Shown: positions 51,214 through 59,746 of the stretch, in pieces
Numbering within the stretch: the stretch's first letter is position 1
Layout of the letters: each line of letters opens with the position of its first letter
Assembly: GCF_014202975.1 (NCBI RefSeq)
Contig: NZ_JACHHZ010000005.1
Span: 310,001-374,000 of the forward strand
DNA: 64,000 bases
Direction of reading: 5' to 3'
From: Povalibacter uvarum
Lineage (GTDB): Bacteria; Pseudomonadota; Gammaproteobacteria; Steroidobacterales; Steroidobacteraceae
The notes under the pieces: model-generated
What the model was told of the DNA's origin: nothing
What the model saw: only the letters and a program-made list of their open reading frames with translations
Databases searched by the model: none
Translations under genes and position numbers: made by a program

Positions 51214-51268
51214 GAAGCGGGAATCCACGCCTTGATGAAGATGGACTCCCGCGTACGCGGGAGCGACG
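51214..51268. repeat. family A repeat, degenerate copy 7
   Basis: AAGCGGGAATCCA (left inner half) and ATGGACTCCCGCGTACGCGGGAGCGACGG; the outer left arm is missing. It directly abuts the family C copy, filling 51124-51272. Confidence 0.75.
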
Positions 51269-51272
51269 GCTG

Positions 51273-51515
51273 CTAGCCTTTGGGCCGCCGCCCTTCCATC
51301 ACGACAATATCAATCGTCTCCGTCACCGGATCGAACAGGATCTGCGCTTCGCCTCGTTCGAGTTGCCGCATCACGTGCGCGACTTTCTCATCGAGTGAGT
51401 ACTCGCGTTCCCCGTACTCGGTGCCCTCGCGCAGCACGAACGACTCGATCACGCCGCGCAGCGCATCGTGGGACAGTTCAGTGTGAGGGATTGGGATCGG
51501 TTCGGGGTTGGACAT
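51273..51515 (-). CDS. yheU: YheU family protein (UPF0270)
   Basis: 80 residues. PHTELSHDALRGVIESFVLREGTEYGEREYSLDEKVAHVMRQ-like blocks match YheU (ESFVLREGT, YGE, EKVA, RQL.GEA) closely. The family is small, conserved and of unknown function, found mostly in gammaproteobacteria. Single gene. Confidence 0.92.
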   Translation of the reverse strand: MSNPEPIPIPHTELSHDALRGVIESFVLREGTEYGEREYSLDEKVAHVMRQLERGEAQILFDPVTETIDIVVMEGRRPKG

Positions 51516-51628
51516 GAGGGGCGAAGGTCGGTGCAGGAGCGGGCCTTACCGGGTCACAGGGAATCCCTGAGCTGGAAGTCAGCCTCGGGCGAGGGAATTT
51601 TGCTCGAAGTCGTGGTCGAATTACGACC

Positions 51629-52246
51629 ATGAAGTCCCCTCTGAAGCCGCTGTTCCTCGCATTCGCCGCCGCAGCCACCCTCCTGGGCGGTCCGTGCGCT
51701 CAGGCCCAGCAATGGCGGGGAATTCAGCTCGATCCGCAGGGGCTCATCCGGCCGCAATTGCTGTCGCTCGCCCTCCAGGCCTACGAGCAGCATGCGGATG
51801 CGAAATTCGCCCAGAGGAAGATTGCGATCGTCGATTTCTCGAAGCCCTCATCGCAACGGCGGATGTTCCTGCTCGATCTGTCCTCGGGCCTGGTTTCCGC
51901 GTTTCTCGTCGCCCACGGCCGCGGCTCCGATTCGGATCATGATTCGATGGCCGACCGGTTCTCGGACGAGATGGGATCGCACGCTTCCTCACTCGGGGCG
52001 TATCTGGTCAGTGAGCCGTACCAAGGCTCGCATGGGCTTTCCATCCGGCTCGACGGGCTCGATTCGACGAACCGATCCGCCCGGGATCGCGCTGTTGTCG
52101 TGCACTCGCAGTGGTACGTCACCGACAAGCTCGCCGAGGGCGGCAAGGTCGGTCGCAGCTTCGGCTGTTTCGTCGTCGACCGCGCGGTGATCAAGCAGAT
52201 CACGCAGCAGCTGGCGAATGGCGGATTCCTGTTCGCCAGCCGCTGA
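51629..52246 (+). CDS. exported L,D-transpeptidase-like (YkuD_2) protein
   Basis: 205 residues with a signal peptide (LFLAFAAAATLLGGPCAQA). The catalytic region keeps VVVHSQWYVTD (His) and GRSFGCFVVD (Ser-x-Gly-Cys), the active-site arrangement of YkuD_2 murein L,D-transpeptidases. Upstream KIAIVDFSKPSSQRRMFLLDL is the usual lead-in. It would cross-link or trim peptidoglycan in the periplasm. Confidence 0.9.
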   Translation: MKSPLKPLFLAFAAAATLLGGPCAQAQQWRGIQLDPQGLIRPQLLSLALQAYEQHADAKFAQRKIAIVDFSKPSSQRRMFLLDLSSGLVSAFLVAHGRGSDSDHDSMADRFSDEMGSHASSLGAYLVSEPYQGSHGLSIRLDGLDSTNRSARDRAVVVHSQWYVTDKLAEGGKVGRSFGCFVVDRAVIKQITQQLANGGFLFASR

Positions 52247-52268
52247 TCTGTCAGCCACCGCGCGCCTC

Positions 52269-52311
52269 CGTCACCCCGCGCATCCGTCACCCCCGCGAAC
52301 GCGGGGGGCCA
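52269..52311. repeat. family A repeat, degenerate copy 8
   Basis: CGTCACCCCGCG followed by CGTCACCCCCGCGAACGCGGGGGG: two partial left arms and one short hairpin. It lies between convergent stops (52246 and 52343) and may terminate both. Confidence 0.65.
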
Positions 52312-52342
52312 TCTTCTCTCGGCAACCTGCCGGATGACGAAC

Positions 52343-53101
52343 TCAAAGAAACATCCCGCCCGACGCCTCGATCCGTTGCGCATTGATCCAGCGGCTTTCC
52401 GGCGAGAGCAGCGATGCGATCACATCGCCGATATCGTCCGGCAGTCCGACGCGGCCCAGCGCCGTGTTCGATGCGACGAACTTGTTGAGTTCCTTGTTAT
52501 CCCGCACGGCGCCGCCGCCGAAATCGGTCTCGATTGCGCCCGGCGCCAGTACATTCACAGCAATGCCTCTGGGGCCCAGCTCCTTCGCGAGATAGCGCGT
52601 GAGCACTTCGATTGCGCCCTTCATCGACGCATAGGCCGAGTACCCGGGCAACGAGAAACGCGCCAGGCCGGATGACACGTTGAGAATGCGTCCGCCATCG
52701 GCGATCAGCGGCAGCAGTTTCTGCGTCAGAAAGAAGACGCCCTTGAACTGCACGTTCATCAGTTCGTCGAACTGCGCCTCGGACGTTTCAGCGAAGGACG
52801 CGTGCGCGCCGATCCCCGCATTGTTGACCAGGAAGTCGAAGTGCTCGCGTTGCCAGCGGTTGCGCAGCTCAGCTCGCAAAGCATTCGCGAACGCGTCGAA
52901 GCCCGCGACACGGCCGACATCCAGCGGCAGGGCGACAGCGCGCCGGCCCAGATTTTCGATAGCGGCAACGACGGCTTCGGCTTCCGCGCGGTTGCTCCGG
53001 TAGGTGAGCACGACATCGGTGCCGTGCTCCGCGAGTTTCAGGGCCGCATTGCGGCCGAGGCCGCGGCTGCCGCCGGTGATGAGGGCGATGGGGGTGGTCA
53101 T
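52343..53101 (-). CDS. short-chain dehydrogenase/reductase (classical SDR)
   Basis: 252 residues. NAD(P) motif ITGGSRGLGRNAAL at 8-21, NNAG at about 100, NVSSGLARFSLPGYSAYASMKGA with catalytic Ser, Tyr and Lys (YxxxK). SDR C-terminal PxxxxT replaced by LAPGAIETDFGG. Arg in SRNRAEA after beta-2 suggests NADPH. Substrate unknown. Divergent from a LysR gene, which probably controls it. Confidence 0.92.
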   Translation of the reverse strand: MTTPIALITGGSRGLGRNAALKLAEHGTDVVLTYRSNRAEAEAVVAAIENLGRRAVALPLDVGRVAGFDAFANALRAELRNRWQREHFDFLVNNAGIGAHASFAETSEAQFDELMNVQFKGVFFLTQKLLPLIADGGRILNVSSGLARFSLPGYSAYASMKGAIEVLTRYLAKELGPRGIAVNVLAPGAIETDFGGGAVRDNKELNKFVASNTALGRVGLPDDIGDVIASLLSPESRWINAQRIEASGGMFL

Positions 53102-53185
53102 AGCTGTCTCCTTGGGATGTATCTGACTCGGGACACAGGCTATTGGTCTTTCTACACCGGATAAATCGGCGGATACTGAGCGCAG

Positions 53186-53203
53186 TGTTCATATGAATGA
53201 ACA
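53186..53203. promoter_or_regulatory. inverted repeat, candidate LysR operator
   Basis: TGTTCAT-ATGA-ATGAACA: perfect 7-bp inverted repeat with a 4-nt spacer, in the 114-bp gap between the divergent SDR and LysR genes, 12 bp before the LysR ATG. It includes a T-N11-A, as in LysR-type boxes. Confidence 0.6.
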
Positions 53204-53215
53204 ATAGAGGCGCTC

Positions 53216-54124
53216 ATGAACCGACTGGATGCCATGCAGATCTTCGTCCGGGTGGCCGAACTGACCAGCTTCACGCGGGCGGCGGACGCCCTGAATCTGC
53301 CCAAGGCCAGCGTCTCGACTGCGATCCAGCAGCTCGAAGCAGAGATGGGAACGCGGCTGCTTCACCGCACGACGCGAAAGGTCCAGCTCACGCAGGACGG
53401 CCGAGCCTTCTACGAGCGATGCAAGGATCTGCTCGCCGACATGGATGAGCTGCGCGCGATGTTCCAGGGTTCGGAAGCATTGCGCGGCCGGCTGCGCATC
53501 GACATGCCGAACGGCTTCGCGAAGCATCTGCTCATCCCGCGATTGCCGGAGTTCCTGCGCGAGCACCCGCAGCTCGAGATCGAGCTGAGCGTCACCGATC
53601 GCAAAGTGGACTTGATCCGCGAAGGTTTCGATTGCGTGTTGCGAGTCGGCGCGATCGAGGACCAGAGTCTGATCGCGCGCCCGCTCGGCCAGTTCCGGAT
53701 CATCAATTGCGTGAGCCCGGCTTACATCGCGCAGCACGGACTTCCGCGCAGCGTCGATGATCTTCGCTCGCACCAGCTCATTCATTACGTCGGCACGCTG
53801 GGCAGCAAATCAGCAGGATTCGAATACTTCGACGGGTCTTCGTACCGCAACGTCGAGATGCCGGGCGCCATTACGGTGAACAGCGTCGAGGCCTACGAAG
53901 CGGGTTGCGTCGCGGGGCTCGGCATCATTCAGGCGCCGGCCGTCGGCATGGAGCGCCTGCTCGCCGAAGGGACGATCGTCGAAGTTCTCCCCGAGCTGCG
54001 TGCCGAGCCGATGCCGGTGTCGCTCGTGTACGCACATCGCCGCAACTTGTCCCGGCGCGTCCAGACCTTCATGGCGTGGATCGCGCGGACACTGCAGCCG
54101 CATCTCGATCCGCTCAGTTCGTAG
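53216..54124 (+). CDS. LysR-type transcriptional regulator
   Basis: 302 residues. N-terminal winged HTH (FVRVAELTSFTRAADALNLPKASVSTAIQQLE), then the CrgA-like effector domain (LRGRLRIDMPNGFAKHLLIPRL, REGFDCVLRVGAIEDQSLIARPLG). It belongs to the large CrgA/AaeR-like group. It probably regulates the divergent SDR gene through the inverted repeat between them. Confidence 0.93.
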   Translation: MNRLDAMQIFVRVAELTSFTRAADALNLPKASVSTAIQQLEAEMGTRLLHRTTRKVQLTQDGRAFYERCKDLLADMDELRAMFQGSEALRGRLRIDMPNGFAKHLLIPRLPEFLREHPQLEIELSVTDRKVDLIREGFDCVLRVGAIEDQSLIARPLGQFRIINCVSPAYIAQHGLPRSVDDLRSHQLIHYVGTLGSKSAGFEYFDGSSYRNVEMPGAITVNSVEAYEAGCVAGLGIIQAPAVGMERLLAEGTIVEVLPELRAEPMPVSLVYAHRRNLSRRVQTFMAWIARTLQPHLDPLSS

Positions 54125-54947
54125 CTTTCCGCGCGTTGGCTGCGATCGCGCGGCATCGCGAGGCTGTCGTGTCATCGACCGGGAACATCGACTCGATGCG
54201 CAGTTCATCGAGCGTGACGTCGCGCGTCGTGCCGAACGTCGTCAGCGTCGAGAAGAAATGCAGTTCGAGATCGCCCGCTCGAAAGATCGTCGTCAGCAGC
54301 GGCAACGGACTCATGCTGGGCTCGCGCGCTCGCCATCCCGCGGGAACATCCGGATAGGACAGCACTTCGTCCAGCAATTCGCGGAGCCTGGCGTCGGAAG
54401 GGGAAGCCGCGATCTCGTCGTGGAGATGGCGAATCAGGTCGCCGGCCACTTCTTCCCAGTTGGCAACGAGCGGCCGCATGTCATCCGGGTCGAACACCTG
54501 GCGCAGGATGTTCGAGTGCTTCGGTCCGCCATCCTTCAGTACGCGGAAGATCGACAGCAATGCGCTGTTGGTCATCTGCACGTCCCAGTACCTGTTCATC
54601 ACGAAGGCGGGGTAGGGATTCTGGTGTTCGAGAATGAACTCGAGGGCTCGTCGTACCGGCGCCATGGTCTCTGTGTCCAGTGAGGTCTCGCGATAGGTCG
54701 GCGCGTAGCCCGCGGCGATGAGCAATGCATTGCGCTCGCGCAGAGGCATGTCGAGGACATCCGCCAGCCGCGTGACCATGTCGCGGCTCGGCTGCGATTT
54801 CCCGGTCTCCACGTAACTCAGGTGGCGCGCCGAAACGTTCGCTTCGAGCGCGAGATCGAGCTGGCTCAGCCGGCGCATGCCGCGCCATTCGCGCAGCAGC
54901 TTGCCGATGTGGGCCGATGGGGCCGGCGGGGGAGGTGAGCTTTGCAT
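54114..54947 (-). CDS. HTH regulator with MmyB-like ligand domain
   Basis: 277 residues from ATG 54947 (the frame is open to 55064). N-terminal Xre-type HTH (LLREWRGMRRLSQLDLALEANVSARHLSYVETGKSQPS), then an MmyB-like PAS-type domain (NPYPAFVMNRYWDVQMTNSALLSIF, VANWEEVAGDLIRHL). Such regulators bind a fatty or aromatic ligand. It overlaps the convergent LysR gene by 11 nt and is divergent from the alpha/beta hydrolase gene, its likely target. Confidence 0.9.
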   Translation of the reverse strand: MQSSPPPPAPSAHIGKLLREWRGMRRLSQLDLALEANVSARHLSYVETGKSQPSRDMVTRLADVLDMPLRERNALLIAAGYAPTYRETSLDTETMAPVRRALEFILEHQNPYPAFVMNRYWDVQMTNSALLSIFRVLKDGGPKHSNILRQVFDPDDMRPLVANWEEVAGDLIRHLHDEIAASPSDARLRELLDEVLSYPDVPAGWRAREPSMSPLPLLTTIFRAGDLELHFFSTLTTFGTTRDVTLDELRIESMFPVDDTTASRCRAIAANARKATN

Positions 54948-54981
54948 GCCGACGATGATAGTCCCCGCCCGTTGCACATAC

Positions 54982-54998
54982 ATAACCTCCGAGGTCAT
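54982..54998. promoter_or_regulatory. palindrome, candidate operator of the HTH regulator
   Basis: ATAACCTC-C-GAGGTCAT: a perfect ACCTC/GAGGT core at 54985-54995 with partly symmetrical flanks. It sits in the 115-bp gap between the divergent HTH regulator and the hydrolase gene. Confidence 0.5.
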
Positions 54999-55062
54999 TG
55001 ATGGAGCGCAAAGCGATGACGTCTCATGCCGGCCAGTTTCAACTGGCACGGAGAACTTCGTC

Positions 55063-56040
55063 ATGCATCGCAGACACTTTTTTCAGGCATCGCTCGGCGC
55101 GCTCGCGGCCGGTGCGGTTGGTTGCGCTTCAGTCGCTCCGGCGACTCTTGTCGGTACGAAGACGCAGCCGGCGACGGACGCTGCTGCGTTTCGTGCGCAG
55201 CGCCGTTTCCTGAGCACATCGTTCGGTGAGATCGCGTACAACGAACGGGGCAGCGGACGTGCGGCGCTGTTTCTGCACGGCTTTCCGCTCAATAGTTTTC
55301 AGTGGCGCGGTCAGCTGGATCGGCTGTCGGTGCATCGGCGCTGCATCGCGCCGGATTTCATGGGCCTCGGCTACACGAAGGTGGCACCCGGTCGGAGCGT
55401 TGCGCCCGATGCGCAGGTCGAGATGCTCGCCGAGTTGCTCGACAAACTCTCGGTCACCGACGTGGACCTGGTTGCGAACGACAGTGGCGGCGCAGTCGCG
55501 CAGCTCTTCGTGCTGAAGTATCCAAAACGCGTGCGCACTCTGTTGCTCACGAACTGCGACGTGGAGCCGGATAGCCCGCCGCCCGCCCTGAAGCCTGTGC
55601 TCGACCTGGCGCGCGAGGGCAAGTTTGCCGACGAGTGGCTCGCTCCGTGGGTGGCGGACAAGAAGCTCGCGCGGTCTTCGGAGGGGCTCGGCGGAATGAC
55701 ATTTACTTTCCGCAGCAATCCCACGGACGAGGCGATCGACTACTACCTGGGACCGCTCGTGAGTTCGGTTGAGAGCAAGGCGCGGATGCACGCCTATGCG
55801 CTGGGACTCGATCCGAATCCGCTCGCCGGCATCGAAGCGAAGCTGCGCAAGTGCAGCGTGCCGACGCGCATTCTCTGGGGCACGGGCGACGACATTTTCT
55901 CAGCCGAGAGTCCTGGCTATCTCGATCGCCTGCTGCCGAACTCGCGCGGCGTCCGTCACATCGAAGGCGCGAAACTGTTCTGGCCGGAGGAGTTTCCGGA
56001 TGTCATCGCGGAAGAGGCGCGCGCCTTGTGGGGTGTGTGA
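55063..56040 (+). CDS. exported alpha/beta hydrolase (haloalkane-dehalogenase-like)
   Basis: 325 residues from ATG 55063. The N-terminus MHRRHFFQASLGALAAGAVGC has a twin-Arg-like start and a lipobox. Alpha/beta hydrolase core: LFLHGFPLNSFQWRGQLD (oxyanion HG), VDLVANDSGGAVAQL with an Asp at the nucleophile position, and ILWGTGDDIF (acid). At the site of the catalytic His the sequence reads HIEGAKLFWPEEFP, so the His is not obvious. It may be a dehalogenase/epoxide-hydrolase relative acting on a small xenobiotic. Divergent from the HTH regulator. Confidence 0.85.
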   Translation: MHRRHFFQASLGALAAGAVGCASVAPATLVGTKTQPATDAAAFRAQRRFLSTSFGEIAYNERGSGRAALFLHGFPLNSFQWRGQLDRLSVHRRCIAPDFMGLGYTKVAPGRSVAPDAQVEMLAELLDKLSVTDVDLVANDSGGAVAQLFVLKYPKRVRTLLLTNCDVEPDSPPPALKPVLDLAREGKFADEWLAPWVADKKLARSSEGLGGMTFTFRSNPTDEAIDYYLGPLVSSVESKARMHAYALGLDPNPLAGIEAKLRKCSVPTRILWGTGDDIFSAESPGYLDRLLPNSRGVRHIEGAKLFWPEEFPDVIAEEARALWGV

Positions 56041-56056
56041 CGCAGCTGAATCAGCG

Positions 56057-56125
56057 ACGTCATCCCCGCGAACGCGGGGATGACGAGACCAATTCGTGTG
56101 GATCCCCGCTTTCGCCGGAACGACC
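56057..56125. repeat. family A repeat, copy 9
   Basis: CGTCATCCCCGCGAACGCGGGGATGACG hairpin at 56057-56084, followed by the GGATCCCCGCTTTCGCCGGAACGACC half. 69 bp, with a slightly decayed right arm. It lies between the convergent hydrolase and cupin genes. Confidence 0.82.
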
Positions 56126-56140
56126 AACATAATTCGTCGG

Positions 56141-56506
56141 TCAAACCCACACGTCATTCTTCGCAGTCAGCCCGCCGCCGGCGTCACCCGTATTCACGAC
56201 GCCGCGCGGTTCGACGAGCATCATCCTGCACTCGCGTTCGGCGACAGGCTGATGCTCGACGCCCTTCGGAACGACGTACATCTCGCCGGGCCGCAGCAGA
56301 ACTTCGCCATCGCGGAATCGCAGCGTCAGCTCGCCATCGATGACGATGAAGACCTCGTCGGTGTCATCGTGCCGATGCCAGACGAATTCGCCCTGCACCT
56401 TCACCAGCTTGAACTGGTAATCGTTCATCTCCGCGATGACGCGCGGACTCCAGTGTTCGTTGAAACGCGAGAACTTGTCGGCGAGGTTGATGCTTTTGAG
56501 ATCCAC
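56141..56506 (-). CDS. small cupin protein
   Basis: 121 residues from GTG 56506, chosen for GGAGGA 7 nt upstream. Single cupin: first motif [21 protein letters not shown] (two His and Glu ligands), second motif [13 protein letters not shown]. It resembles cytosolic DUF-type cupins that bind a divalent metal; reaction unknown. Divergent from nadV. Confidence 0.88.
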   Translation of the reverse strand: MDLKSINLADKFSRFNEHWSPRVIAEMNDYQFKLVKVQGEFVWHRHDDTDEVFIVIDGELTLRFRDGEVLLRPGEMYVVPKGVEHQPVAERECRMMLVEPRGVVNTGDAGGGLTAKNDVWV

Positions 56507-56604
56507 GACGATTCCTCCATGGATTTGCCACAGCATCGGCAATTGCGTCATCGTTGCATAGTGACAGTCGGTGATCCTGGTCCCGGCACAGTTGGAATGA
56601 CGGT

Positions 56605-57987
56605 ATGTCGCTCAATCCGATCCTCAATACGGACTCTTACAAGATCTCTCACTGGGTCCAGTACCCGCCCGGAACCCAGGCGATGTTCTCGTACATCGAA
56701 TCCCGCGGCGGCGTTTACGATCGGACGGTGTTCTTCGGGCTGCAGGCGATCCTCAAAGAGCATCTCTTGCGACGGGTCACTTCGAGCGACATCGCGGAAG
56801 CGCGCGAGATGCTCGCTGCACATGGCGAGCCGTTCAATGAGGCGGGGTGGAAGTACATCGTCGGCAGGCACGGAGGCCGGATGCCGGTGCACATTCGCGC
56901 TGTCCCGGAAGGATCCGCAATTCCTGTGTCCAACGCGCTCGCGACGGTCGAGTCCACCGATCCGAACTGCTTCTGGATCGCCTCGTATCTGGAGACGGCG
57001 CTGCTGCGCGTCTGGTATCCGACGACTGTGGCGACGATCAGCTGGCACATCAAGAGACTGATTCGACGCTTTCTCAGCGAGACCAGCGATGACACGGAAG
57101 GTCAATTGCCGTTCAAGCTGCACGACTTCGGCGCACGGGGCGTGTCCAGCCATGAGTCAGCGGGGCTCGGCGGCCTCGCGCACCTGGTGAACTTCAAGGG
57201 CACTGACACACTCGCGGCGCTCGTCGCGGGCCGCAAGTATTACTCGGAGCCGATGGCCGGTTTTTCGATTCCCGCAGCGGAGCACTCGACGATCACTGCG
57301 TGGGGACGTGAAGGCGAGGTCGACGCGTATCGCAACATGATTGCGCAGTACGGCAAGCCGGGCGCCATCTTCGCCTGCGTTTCGGATTCCTATGACGTGT
57401 ACTCGGCGATCGAGAATCTCTGGGGCTCGCGCCTGAAGCAGCAGGTCATCGATTCCGGCGCGACGCTGGTCGTGCGGCCCGACTCGGGCAATCCACCGGA
57501 AGTCGTCGAGAAGTGCGCGGTGCTGCTCGATCGCGCTTATGGGAGCACCACCAACAGCAAGGGATTCAAAGTGCTGAATCACGTCCGGCTGATTCAGGGC
57601 GACGGAGTCAATCCCGGCAGCATCAAGCAGATCCTCGAACGCCTGAAGACGCGGGGCTTTGCCGCGGACAACATTGCGTTCGGCATGGGCGGCGCGCTGC
57701 TGCAGCAACTGAATCGCGATACGCAGAAGTTCGCGATGAAGTGCTCGGCCGTCCGCATTCAGGGCGAATGGCGGGACGTCTACAAGGATCCCGTCACCGA
57801 TCCGGGCAAGGTTTCGAAGAAGGGCCGGCTCGATCTCGTACGCGATCCCACGACTCGCGAATACCTGACCCATCCGATCGGCGACCGCGCGTCGCTGGCC
57901 TCGAGCGAGATGGTCGACGTCTTCCGGGATGGCGAGCTGCTGCGCGACTGGACGCTCGAGGAGGTGAGGAAGAGGAGCGACGAGTGA
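56605..57987 (+). CDS. nadV: nicotinamide phosphoribosyltransferase (NadV/NAMPT)
   Basis: 460 residues. It starts [22 protein letters not shown]-like, the NAMPT hallmark, and contains FHDFGARG-like [50 protein letters not shown] and [15 protein letters not shown]. It converts nicotinamide and PRPP to NMN in the cytosol, bypassing deamidation. No adenylyltransferase (nadM) or NUDIX gene is adjacent, unlike many nadV clusters. It ends 10 bp before a convergent gene. Confidence 0.94.
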   Translation: MSLNPILNTDSYKISHWVQYPPGTQAMFSYIESRGGVYDRTVFFGLQAILKEHLLRRVTSSDIAEAREMLAAHGEPFNEAGWKYIVGRHGGRMPVHIRAVPEGSAIPVSNALATVESTDPNCFWIASYLETALLRVWYPTTVATISWHIKRLIRRFLSETSDDTEGQLPFKLHDFGARGVSSHESAGLGGLAHLVNFKGTDTLAALVAGRKYYSEPMAGFSIPAAEHSTITAWGREGEVDAYRNMIAQYGKPGAIFACVSDSYDVYSAIENLWGSRLKQQVIDSGATLVVRPDSGNPPEVVEKCAVLLDRAYGSTTNSKGFKVLNHVRLIQGDGVNPGSIKQILERLKTRGFAADNIAFGMGGALLQQLNRDTQKFAMKCSAVRIQGEWRDVYKDPVTDPGKVSKKGRLDLVRDPTTREYLTHPIGDRASLASSEMVDVFRDGELLRDWTLEEVRKRSDE

Positions 57988-57997
57988 CGCAGCGCGG

Positions 57998-58645
57998 CTA
58001 TCTCATCTCTGTCGGGTTACCTTCGCGCCCCGCGGCGACGAGTGCGGTGACCTTGAGTCGCGGCGGGCTCAGCCGCTGAGGGCTCGACGAACAGGAACGA
58101 TTCCGCGACTCGATCCGCGCGGCCAGGTGAGGAACCACCTGCGCGCCGAGCTGACTCAGCAGCTCGCAATCGCCTGACGACAGATTGAGCAGATCGACAT
58201 CGGCCATGTCGATGTGCTCCCACACCGCCAGGAACGCACCGTCGGGCTCCCTGCCGGAGCCGAAGCGGTCGAGTAATTCCGTGCGGCGTGCCGCGGCATC
58301 GCGCTCAGCGTCTGGCACCTGCGATGGCAGCGCGGGACTCACGAGCCGGATACGCATCGAAGCAATCTGAGTCGAAGCGTTCGGCAGATGCACGATGTCA
58401 CAATGCTGCGGTTCGACGCGGGTGCTCGGATGCGCTCCGAGCACGACGAGCAGTTGTCGCACCCTGAGCCCGAGCGTGGCGCAATCGTACAGGGTCAGTT
58501 GCCCGCGATAGTCGAAGCGGATCTCCTGCGTGCGCCAGATGGCGCTATGCACATCAGGCAGGGCGAATGCAGTGCCGGCGAGGGACAGCAACAGGACGAA
58601 CGCGGCACTCCCCCGAATGGCGCGCCCCGGACTCGGCTGGTTCAT
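57998..58645 (-). CDS. exported protein of unknown function
   Basis: 215 residues with a signal peptide (AAFVLLLSLAGTAFALP). The first half has IRFDYRGQLTLYDCATLGLRVRQLLVVLGAH followed by a second Cys (PQHCDIV), a pattern I recall from other proteobacterial hypothetical proteins but with no assigned role. The C-terminal part is Ser/Arg-rich. The two cysteines could form a disulfide in the periplasm. It is separated from the neighbouring gene at 58850 by about 200 bp with no visible features. Confidence 0.75.
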   Translation of the reverse strand: MNQPSPGRAIRGSAAFVLLLSLAGTAFALPDVHSAIWRTQEIRFDYRGQLTLYDCATLGLRVRQLLVVLGAHPSTRVEPQHCDIVHLPNASTQIASMRIRLVSPALPSQVPDAERDAAARRTELLDRFGSGREPDGAFLAVWEHIDMADVDLLNLSSGDCELLSQLGAQVVPHLAARIESRNRSCSSSPQRLSPPRLKVTALVAAGREGNPTEMR

Positions 58646-58849
58646 TGTCTAAGTCTTGAATCGGATGATCCGCGCGCCGGGAACGACCACGAATCGTTCA
58701 TCGGTGCGATGCGGGCACGCCTCTGTACCGCGCGCTGCACATTCTGCGCTTCCCGATCGCGGTCGGCAGCAGCAGATCGTCACGATTGCGAGAAGTACAG
58801 ATGTCGGAGAGCAAGCGCCCGATGAGCGCCGCACCGCTTTGGGTCACGA

Positions 58850-59608
58850 TCACGCCGGCTGTGCCGTGCCCTCATGGATGCGGGTCGGATCGCGAGACAC
58901 GACGCAGCGGACGATCCACGCAGCGCCGGTCATCGCAGTCGAGATGCCGAGCATGATCCACTCGATACGGGCAGTCGGCGCAGCGATCACCCTGGGCAAA
59001 TGAAGGAGCAGCACGAAGCACGCGAACATTCCCGTCAGCAGCAGCGAAGCCAGACGGGTCGCCACGCCAGAAATCAAGCTGACTCCCGCAGCGAGATGCC
59101 CGCAGCCGGTGAGGTAAACCCAGAACAGCGGCGCCGGCAGCCACGCCGGGATCATCGTCGCGGAGAAATCGTCGTAAACGAAATGCGCTGTGCCGAAGAC
59201 GAGCAGGCAGGCGCCGAAGACTCGGGTGCTCCAGGCAGAGCGCGAGTAGGCGGCGTCGATCAACGCAAGGGACGCGATACCGCCCATCGCAAGCGCTGTG
59301 AGCTCCGCGACTCCATTCCATGTGCCCACATCCAGCGGAGCCCGCAGGGCACGAGGCAAGTGCAGCAAGAGGGCCCAGAGGCCGTAGAACACACCCAGGC
59401 ATGCCGGTGCCTTGAGCGACGCACGCATCGGCAGCAGGGTGAGGACAGCTCCGGCGAGCAGTACCGCAGCGCTCAGGTAGGCAAGCGGCACGCGCATCGG
59501 CACCCATTCGGGAACCGGTTGCCATTGCATCGCGAAGTCGCCCGTCACCAGGCCGACGAATCCGAGTATTAGTGCGCCGAGTCCGTAGACGACTGTGGTT
59601 GTGTTCAT
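58850..59608 (-). CDS. DoxX-like multi-pass membrane protein
   Basis: 252 residues from ATG 59608, seven to eight transmembrane helices (VVYGLGALILGFVGLVTG, LLLTGMFACFVLLLHLPRVI). Sequence ACLLVFGTAHFVYDDFSA and WVYLTGCGHLAAGVSLISGV resembles DoxX/DUF417-like membrane proteins. Function unknown; possibly redox-linked. Single gene. Confidence 0.8.
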   Translation of the reverse strand: MNTTTVVYGLGALILGFVGLVTGDFAMQWQPVPEWVPMRVPLAYLSAAVLLAGAVLTLLPMRASLKAPACLGVFYGLWALLLHLPRALRAPLDVGTWNGVAELTALAMGGIASLALIDAAYSRSAWSTRVFGACLLVFGTAHFVYDDFSATMIPAWLPAPLFWVYLTGCGHLAAGVSLISGVATRLASLLLTGMFACFVLLLHLPRVIAAPTARIEWIMLGISTAMTGAAWIVRCVVSRDPTRIHEGTAQPA

Positions 59609-59746
59609 GTCCGCGCTCGCAGTGAAAGCGCGCGACTTGTAGCGCGGAGATCCGCACACCGGCAATGGTGGCCCGGCGATATCGCGATCGATGCGCTCAT
59701 TGTGTCCGGCCGTTCGTGCTGCGGCGGCCGCTGATGCTGTGTCGGA

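Noticed and set aside
58646-58849. Possible small gene between the exported protein and DoxX-like genes
   Set aside because: Short frames here lack ribosome sites and have no hydrophobic or conserved-looking sequence.
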